64,000 bases of DNA from Salminus brasiliensis (taxonomy: Eukaryota; Chordata; Actinopteri; Characiformes; Bryconidae). The notes under the pieces were generated by a model. The model searched no databases and had not been told where the DNA came from. It was given only the letters and a program-made list of their open reading frames with translations. The stretch covers positions 11,815,949 through 11,879,948 of the forward strand of contig NC_132891.1 of NCBI RefSeq assembly GCF_030463535.1. The letters run 5' to 3'. The first letter of the stretch is position 1. Each line of letters opens with the position of its first letter. Both the position numbers and the translations under genes were made by a program. Below, piece by piece: positions 27,201 to 36,200 of this stretch.

Positions 27201-30200
27201 CTGTTTGTTTAAAATACATGAAGGCTACATGCCTTGTCCTGTTCAACCCAGGCTATTTGCATTATTTTATTTTCATATTTGAGGCACCTGGATAATGCAA
27301 CAGAAATGCTCTGCCACCATAAAATTAGTTTGTTTTGGATTTGTTTGGCACAGTATTATTGTTTTGTTATGCATTTTTTTTATTACTTAAAAAGAACACA
27401 CAAAGGCTCCATCCCCCTGTTACTGGGGGAAAAGGCTGTAGATTCTTTAATATGTTTAATAATAGATTCATTAATATCTTTAATAATAGATTCTTTAATA
27501 TCTTTAATAATTGTTAAAAATACATTTATTTATTTACATTTTTTTTTGTGGTATCAAAACCAGTATCCATTATATTGGTACAGATTACCAAATTTCGTGA
27601 CATCCCTAGTCTGTACTACACATGCTGCATTGTATTATAATGATGTCAGCCTAACAACACAAGCACACCCAGCCTATTCTCTTCTCCTCCCTCACCTAGC
27701 CAAGTCAAGACTCTGGTCAGGCAACACAGGTGTCCAACACCTGACAACATGCAGGTCGGAGAGTAACACGACCCCTGGAATGTCGCTGGAAATCTATCTT
27801 CTTGATTGATTGAATACAGATGTGTGTAGGACAACTACACAGAGCACTGCAAGATTTGGGTGCAAACATACACAGAAACCTATGGTGTGAGGTGCTGCAT
27901 TGCATCGGCATACGTTACCTGGTGATGGGTAGGACGAGGCCCAGGGGCAAACTGAGTAAGGGGTAACATGGCAGAGAGTGGAGCGGCAGAAAAAGAGAAA
28001 GAGGGAGAGAGAGATGAAAATAACTATGACAAACACAGTAAAAACACTAAGCTGTGCCAGGCAGGTAAGCAGTAATGAGGCACAACGCCTGAGCCTGAGC
28101 AGAAGTCCAAAGCAAGATGCGTTCTTGCCCACATCACAACACTGCCATCTACACCACAGGACTAACTGCATCATTAGCAAAACCAGCAAGCTGGAGAAGT
28201 ATGTAAAGTTTGGTTCTTGTATAAGAGTACACAAGCTTAGCTACTTGCCACCAAGTCCAGAAGGTGAAAACTGCACGACTGAAGTGATTGGGCACTTACC
28301 GGGCGACTCTGAGGCTGGGCGTTCATTGGTTGCGTTGGAGGAGAGTAGACCAGAGGAGTTGTGCCGGCATTCTGGCCCGTTGTGTACGGAGACTGCAGCA
28401 CGAGTGGTCCGAAAACAACACAAAAGAAAAACAGAGAGAGAGTTTAAAAAAAAAAAAGCTACTGAGGAAATCCAGGCAGCTGATTAAGTTTGGCCCTCTT
28501 CTGCGTGAGCTTTCAGTGAGTGTGGGCGATGAAGCGAGGGTGTCCGCTCCCTGCCGCTGCAAACACTGCGGTCTGCTGACACTGACAAATCTGCCATCTC
28601 TGCCTTGAGGAGCGAGTGAGCAAGCGAGAGGAGGAGAGTCAGAGCTAGGCGTAGCCCTGGACAGCCGTGAGTGGGCGCCGGCTGAGAGGCTGCATGCGAC
28701 AGGGCTTAGAGCTAGACAGCGCAACAGAGAGAAACTAAGCCAACACTCCACCTCCTCTCTTCTCCTCTGCTCTCCTCACACCTCTCCATTCTGCTGGGCC
28801 TGCGTGATCTCTCTGTGTTTTGGTTGTGGGTGGGGGTAATTAAGGTTTAGCCTCTGGAGCATGTTAACTGAAATCTCTATTAATAGTAGGGTCTAGCAGG
28901 GGCCGTGTTTGCCAGGAGCAGCGCTGCAGGCGTAGAGCGGAAATCTGAGCGCTCGCCTCAGACACTCAGAACAAGCTCTAGAACAGCTGAGTCACTGTGA
29001 CTGACTTTCTATTTCGGTCAGAGAATCAGCTGGGTACAGTCAGTGTTTGTGTGCGTAAGTGTGTGTTTGCAAAAAGACAGTGTATACACAGACATACGCA
29101 GTGATGTGCACACATATGCTTGGACACAGGACAACTCTGCCACAAACAACCTACGGTAAACTATGTGACAGACACACAGACACACACACAAACTCACACC
29201 ATGCATAAGCTTAGCCAAATTACAAAGACAGTGCAATCACAGGAGATTTCAAAGCCCACTACAATTGCTTTGGGGGGCTTCAACAGATTAGTGATTCCAT
29301 GAGATTGTACAACAATCCTAGTCATTCAGCGTATTATTTAACCACATCGATTTCTGTCAATCATGTCTCCTTACTCTCCAATTGAAGCAGGAGAGTAATA
29401 TTAGTGAAAGCACAATTAATAATGAGTTCTTCTGAGCACTGTGGCTATCCGTTTCAATGAAAAGGTTTCAAAACACCACACTCTCAGAGGAAACAGCTGT
29501 GACTCATAAGACTAGAAGCATCTGAACACGTGTGGTGGAAATTTCTGTGGTTCACTTGCTTTGTAGCACTGTAAATACCAGAGGAAGTCGATTCTAATGC
29601 AGTTCTGATGCAGAAGGCATCAACAGGATTGCATTAAACCTACAATGTAGAAATTACTCTACAGTCCCAGCTAATCTTACACACCACCAGAGGCTTGAAT
29701 GGACCTTTTAAGTCAGCTTTAAAAGTACAGCCTAATAAATCTGCAGGATGGTGCTCTCATCAGGACAAATTAAAGAGAGTTTTACAACATGTAGAATCAT
29801 AGGAATGCTGAGATAATCAGTGGCTTCCTGTCACACTTTCAGTGCGCCAGCAGGGTACAAGAATATGCAAAACTGAAAAGGGTAGACAACATCCTTCATT
29901 TCCTAATGAAGGAAAGAGCATGTTTCTCTTAAAAATATCAAACAGGTCTAATTTAAAGAAGGTGTTGACTTTCTTGCCTTTTTTATTTTTTAATTCAATG
30001 CTAGGTTATTTTTCTAATATCTATTAAAGGGATATATATATATATATTAAAGGGAGCTCAAGCACCCAGAGCGCTTCTACTGTATACTTACTAACATGAC
30101 ATACAAATTATTTTGTTCCATTTCTTCTATTAGAAGGGGTTTCCACCATTTTTAAAAAAGATTTCAGCATAACCAAAAACATGCAACTGCAACTGAAAAA

Positions 30201-33200
30201 AAAAACTGTCAGCCTTAATTTATCAGTTATAATGAGGTTTGTGTGTCCTATTTAAACCAACATAATTGTATTCATTCATAAGCAATTTACTTAAAACATC
30301 AGCTTAAAATAAGCTAAATCAATGATGTAACTGACTGTAATAGAGAAATGAAGGCAGCTCGGGGGCCCCACACGCTGCTAACCGCACTCTCCACTAACTA
30401 TTAAACATTTTACAAATACTGAATACACAACTTTTCGAAACATGAAAAATGCTGAACTGTGCTTAAAAAGAATCTGTGCTTAAACTGCAGTCAAAAGCTT
30501 AACAAATGTACATCATTCCCAGCTTTAATCACAATCTTTCAGTTTAGGAAGTAGTATAAGCATCACTGGCTGAAGGGATAAACTACACGGCTAAATTCAG
30601 GTTGGCTGCTGCTGTTGCACCCAGACTTGCTTAAAAATATTGAATCATATTTTTAACTGGAAATGCTTTCCTTCCGTCTCTACATGATTTAACATTTTAA
30701 CATCATCACACGCCTAGTTCCTGCTCTTTCATGAGTGGTGGATGATGACCAGGCAGTTTAAATGTGGGTCACTAATATATAATATAATATTATGCACAAT
30801 AATTTAAAAAGCAATATGAAGCTCTTATATAACCACACAACCTCCATAGCACTGATCTGTTACAAGCTTGTGTTGTTCATTCACCTTGTGTTGTCTCTTC
30901 TGACTTTTAAGACAGAGTGAAATGTAACAAATCATTTATAGTTATGCCATTAGGGACTTTTTTTGGTTTTTAGCTAGGTTTCTATCACCACCACTGTGAA
31001 CAGTTCTGATATCGTAAGCTTTTCTATGATGACACATTTCACACCCATTTAATTATGCTGAATGTTGAAAACCAGCAGAATACCCCTTTTAAATGATATC
31101 ATTGGATTCCTCAGTACTTTAAACACTGACCAGACGCAAAGCACAGTTCCAGGCAGGAAACCTAATCTATATTTAATCTACAGATTTTAAAACAAAGTGA
31201 ACTATTTAGTAAACACACGTTTTCAATATAACTGTCAGTTCCCTAATCCCATGGCTAAAGCTTGGCTAAAGCATGCGAAAGAACAGAACCACTCCTATTT
31301 CATCAGCATAGTTATCATGTCTAGATGTTATATGTTATGTTCTTCATAGATTTGTCATGAATCAAATATTTTTCTAAATGTTATTAAAATCATAGTACAA
31401 CAATGTAAACATTTCGGTCTAGTCTATTTTCAGTCGAGTCCAAATTCATCAGATATGATTTGATTTGATTTTGTACGTAATAGAATTATATTAGCATGGA
31501 CACCGAATGTGTGCATCGCTAATTATCCCTCAGTGTGTGAAACAAGTGTAATATTCTGCAATTCTATACACAGATGAGCAAGAAGCTCGACACAAGCAAA
31601 CACTAAAAAGCTGATCAGCTCAACACTGAAGACACACATATAGAGGCATTCTCTCAGGCAGTTGCATGGGTGCACTCACCCCTCCTCCTGCCTCCCAGCC
31701 TTTAGGGTGGCCATACAGATGCGCAGTGGATACTGTGGAAACTGATACCTGAGAAAGTCCGGGGGAAGAGGCGTGGCCTGGCGGCGTGGCCGCTAGGCTG
31801 GGGTGTCCTTTGTTGATTTCATGTGCTGTATAAGGGGGGCCGGGGGGTCTTTGTACCTGAAACCCACCAGAAAGGAAGCATAAAGTGAGAAAGTGCACTG
31901 GTGAAACCACAACACATACTGTAGACGTAATTTCCACTGTCCAGAGATCAGCTGTCTGTCTTCAGGGCCAGGAGCACGGGGATAAAGAAGGAAGTTAAAC
32001 AACGGAAAAGGAGCTTTATTTTTGGCTGGGTGTGACAAGAGTGTGCACGCTTTCCCCTTTAAAATTGGGAAACGTGCCAGCTCTAGGCCACAGCCATGAC
32101 TTGTAACACTATGTGCTTGGGGACGAGTAACGATCAACCTTTATGGACGAACCGCAGTCGTGTGAACCTCAAATTCTCCTGTAAATTACTTTTACAACCT
32201 CGCCTGTCACGGTGCATGATCACAGGCTGGCGAAGCAATATGGAACAGTCCTGCACTGCGGCCAGGGTACATAGGATTTAGAGAAGCACTGCTGTAATTT
32301 TAATTGTGAACACAGGCTGGGAACTGATAATGAGATTAACTTGGTTGCACCGGGAAAAGCCAAAGCCTGTGTGCTTCCATCACTCATTAAAGAAGCACAC
32401 AAGAGCCGCAGTCCTATCTTCTTCCAAAATCATTAAAGAAGAGCGGTCACTGCTGAGAGTGCTGCACTCCTTTTTCCTTCCTCTCTAGGGGAGTGTCCTT
32501 ACCTATGGCCATCTGCGAGTAAGCGTGCTGCTCCACCAAGCAGAGCTGACTGTAAAATAAACAGCGAGGCCTGGTCACACACCACATGCACATAATAACA
32601 ATCATTCAACCTGGCTGCTAAACTACATATCACAGTTTTCAAGTACTGGCTCTGCTTCTGGTCTCTTATTCTACAGCAACCCCACTTTCCCAGGCTCCAT
32701 CCACAGGTGGGGAATGACCCACTTTCTGCAGTTTGACCAGGGATTACGCAGCTTATCTGCCAGTCCTGGCTCTTCCGGGGTGAGGGGGTGGGGGGAGAAC
32801 GAGGAAGAAAATAAGAAAGAGAAAAAGAAAGGGAGAGTCCAAAGGCACAAGATCACAAACGAAGCCCTACAGCTGGAAGATCACAGGGCTGACAGCAGGG
32901 CTCTCTGACACAACACAGGAAACAAGAGCAGGGGGGAAAGTCCAGCTCAGCAGAAAATGTAACCAGCCTCTCCGGCCCCTCCTCACTAGTCAGACACTTG
33001 CAGCCCTCTCCTCTCAGCTGATCTTCTGCTCCATGACACTCCCTCGGACTGAAAGAATACCTGATCCTGGCAGCTGTAACACAATACACCTGCTTCTACT
33101 GCTCTCTGTCTAAGGCTCAGACTGGGACCTGATGAACGCAACAAAGATTCCATCAATAAATGTAGACCCAATGTTGAGAGCTGAGACATAAATCATAAAA

Positions 33201-36200
33201 TAACTCCACCTAATTAAGACTGCATGACCCAGGTCTGACACATAATAAATACAGTTGATGAAGTTAATCATTTATGCATGGGCAACAGTTATGTGTGTGT
33301 GTGTGTGTGTGTTGCATAAGTGCAAGGACAGAGGATGGAGGGAAAGGTTTCACTCACACTGTAGACAGCAGTGACACCAGGTTGCGTGGAGAAGAGCCGT
33401 TCATCCAAGGGTGGCTGCACTCTAGGGATCCTGGGGTGCAACGCATTAAGGAAAACTCTGGAGAAGCAACCATTTAAGGCCAAACACAGCAACAAGGTGG
33501 GAAAACACACAAGACGCATGCAGGCGACAGGTAAAGCTGCATATGTGCAATAACAAAAAAAAAGGCATGCAGTGATTTGTCTACATTATGGCATAATTTT
33601 ATAAGAACACATTATAGCCTTATTGAATACATTACTACAAAGGAATCCCCTCCCTGGGCAATAGGTATCAGGAAGAAATCACAAGATAAAATGGAAACTT
33701 CTGGTTTACTATTACTCGCTTTTTCCACCTACTGTTGCACTTTCAATTCTCTCCCTTCCTCACTCCTGGTAAGTAAGTGTGCGGTTGAGGGCAGGCAGCC
33801 TGAGAGAGCTGCAGCAGTGTTACAGGCAGCTGTGCGTGTGCTGAGTGGACTGGAATTCACAATGTTGTCAAGACATGCCCGTTCCCATTAGTGTATAATC
33901 TAAGGCAATAACACCAGACCTCTGTGAGCCACAGCATGGAACAAACACCATGTACTCAGCAGCACTCTGGACAGTCGTCCCCACATCGCATCTTACTAAA
34001 TTGTTTATTATCATTTCCGAACAATCCCACTTTAATCAGCCTCATATTCAGATGATGAATTACAACCTCATCACACTGTAAGTACAAACCCTGGGCTAGC
34101 TGAATGAATGGTGGATCTTGTCCAGTAAGGCAGAGGTGGCTGAATGTGTGGCAGGCTCTTAAAGCAGCAGAATCCTTACAGATGGAGATGCCTCTCCCAT
34201 CTCCAGGCCAGCAACAGTGCAGGAGCCTGGGTGCTCCATCAACAAAGCCATTGTTAGGAGCAGGGAGGAGCAACCCTTCCTCCGCTGCCACACTTCAATC
34301 AGATCCAGCCTGCACCCAGACAATATGAAGGATTTACTGTAACTGGATGAATACAACAGCTGGGGGCCACCGATTTCAACGTTCCCTTAGTGTGGTGCCT
34401 TGAAATGAGGGCAACGATCATTATGCTCAAACCTAGATCATTGCTGAGAAATATGTGCCACCTTCTAGGGCTGGGAAATGTCACCTTATTGGGCTTGTGA
34501 CAAATCAGGTCATAGTATGCTGTTCTGAAATTATTATGGCCATCCCTACACATTATTAAAAATAATTAGAGTATATGCCCATCAACTGAAATTAGGAGCT
34601 GTCTGCTAAATGTGTTTTTTAAACATTCTTAAATTTTCTTAACATTTATCAAATCATAGGCTCCTCTGAGCAACTGTCTAAAGATTTAAAAACAAAAGAA
34701 ATTGAAGCCCACAAAACAGAAGATGACCATGAGAGGAAGCTGGCAGTTTGTATATGCTGGTAAAATAGCTGACTTAAGAGGGTGCCCTGTTCCACTGTGC
34801 AGCATTGCTTACACAGACATAATATTCATGAAAATGGCATAAGAAAAAAGCCTTGCAACCTAATCTGAAAACTTACTTCTAAGGAGTATAAGGTTTACTA
34901 CACAACATCTAGACAAGCCAGAGGAAGTTTGGAAACAAGTGCTATGGACTGATGAAGTACAGAACTCTCTGACCACATTCTGCAAATGTATACTGCATTT
35001 CATTAAAACACCATGCCAACTGTGAAGCATGGGGGTGGATATGTCATGCTTCAGAGTTGTGGCACTGGCAACTGCCAGATAAATACCAGCAAACCCTGGA
35101 TGCAAATGTCAAATCATCTGTGATAAAGGCTGAGGCTATAATAAAAAAACCTGCGAATAGACATTAAACAGGCGGCACAGGCAAGACGGCCCAAGACTAT
35201 CTTAGAACTAGAAGTCTTGCGTAAAGAAGAGTGGGGAAAACTACCAGCTATCAGAATTAAATGACTTTTAGCTGATTATAGCAAGCATTCTGATTTACTA
35301 CTGTGGCTGTGTTTTTTAGTTTAATAAATAAATAAAAGTTAAAAAAAATGACAATGCCTACCCAAACTCTATTGGTTGGTTAATTGGATTTAGTGCAGTG
35401 CAGTGTGAAACACTGAATATATACCATTGGTGGTAGTATTTAAGCCATATATGCCATCACCAAGTGAGAGCTGTCCTTTACAACATACATGACATATATA
35501 TGGCAACTCCACCGAATTTCTTAGGAGAGTGCTGTATTCTCGCCTAAATGGGTTAGTGGATTTTATGTATGGTGTAATATATGCGCCATTCTAAAGCAAC
35601 TGGCCACAAGAGGCCACATATCACTGTGGCTTTCTCACAACACAAGGCAGGTGCAAAAGTCACTGTGGCTTAAAGCTTTTCTTAAATGGCTACACAGTTT
35701 GACAGGAAGCTGAGGACAGAGTCGCAACCACTAAAACCAACATAAAGGCAGCTCTTTCTCCTTAAATGAACCTAAAGATTAGTACACATTCTGTCGCCTA
35801 GTCTTCACTTTTCACAACTGACCTACAATAAAAGACGACAGCACCTATAAAATAGGACTGTATTAGAAATGAAAAACGGAAAAATAAAACAAATCATAGG
35901 CATTCCTAGTTTCTGACAGTTTTAATAACATCCACCGAAATCTCACCTAAATGGGTCTGTGGGTTTATGTATTATGTAACGTGGCATTCTTGTGGCATTC
36001 TAAAGCAACTAGTCACGAGAGGCCATGCATCACTGTGGCTTTCTCACAACACATGGCAGGTCTAAAAGTCACTCTAATGCACCTTCAGTGGCTTACTGCG
36101 TTTCCTAAATGGCAATTCAGTACATTACAATTATACATGAGCTACATATATCAAGTATTGTTGCTACGGCCTCGATGTAGCCTTAGCCACGCTTCGAACC

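Noticed and set aside
27234-27809. A 191-codon plus-strand open frame.
   Set aside because: It spans the right end of the hAT-like element and its flank, with no recognisable protein motif.
28323-28751. A 142-codon minus-strand open frame overlapping eif4g3 exon 4.
   Set aside because: It is in a different frame from the conserved exon and mostly intronic.
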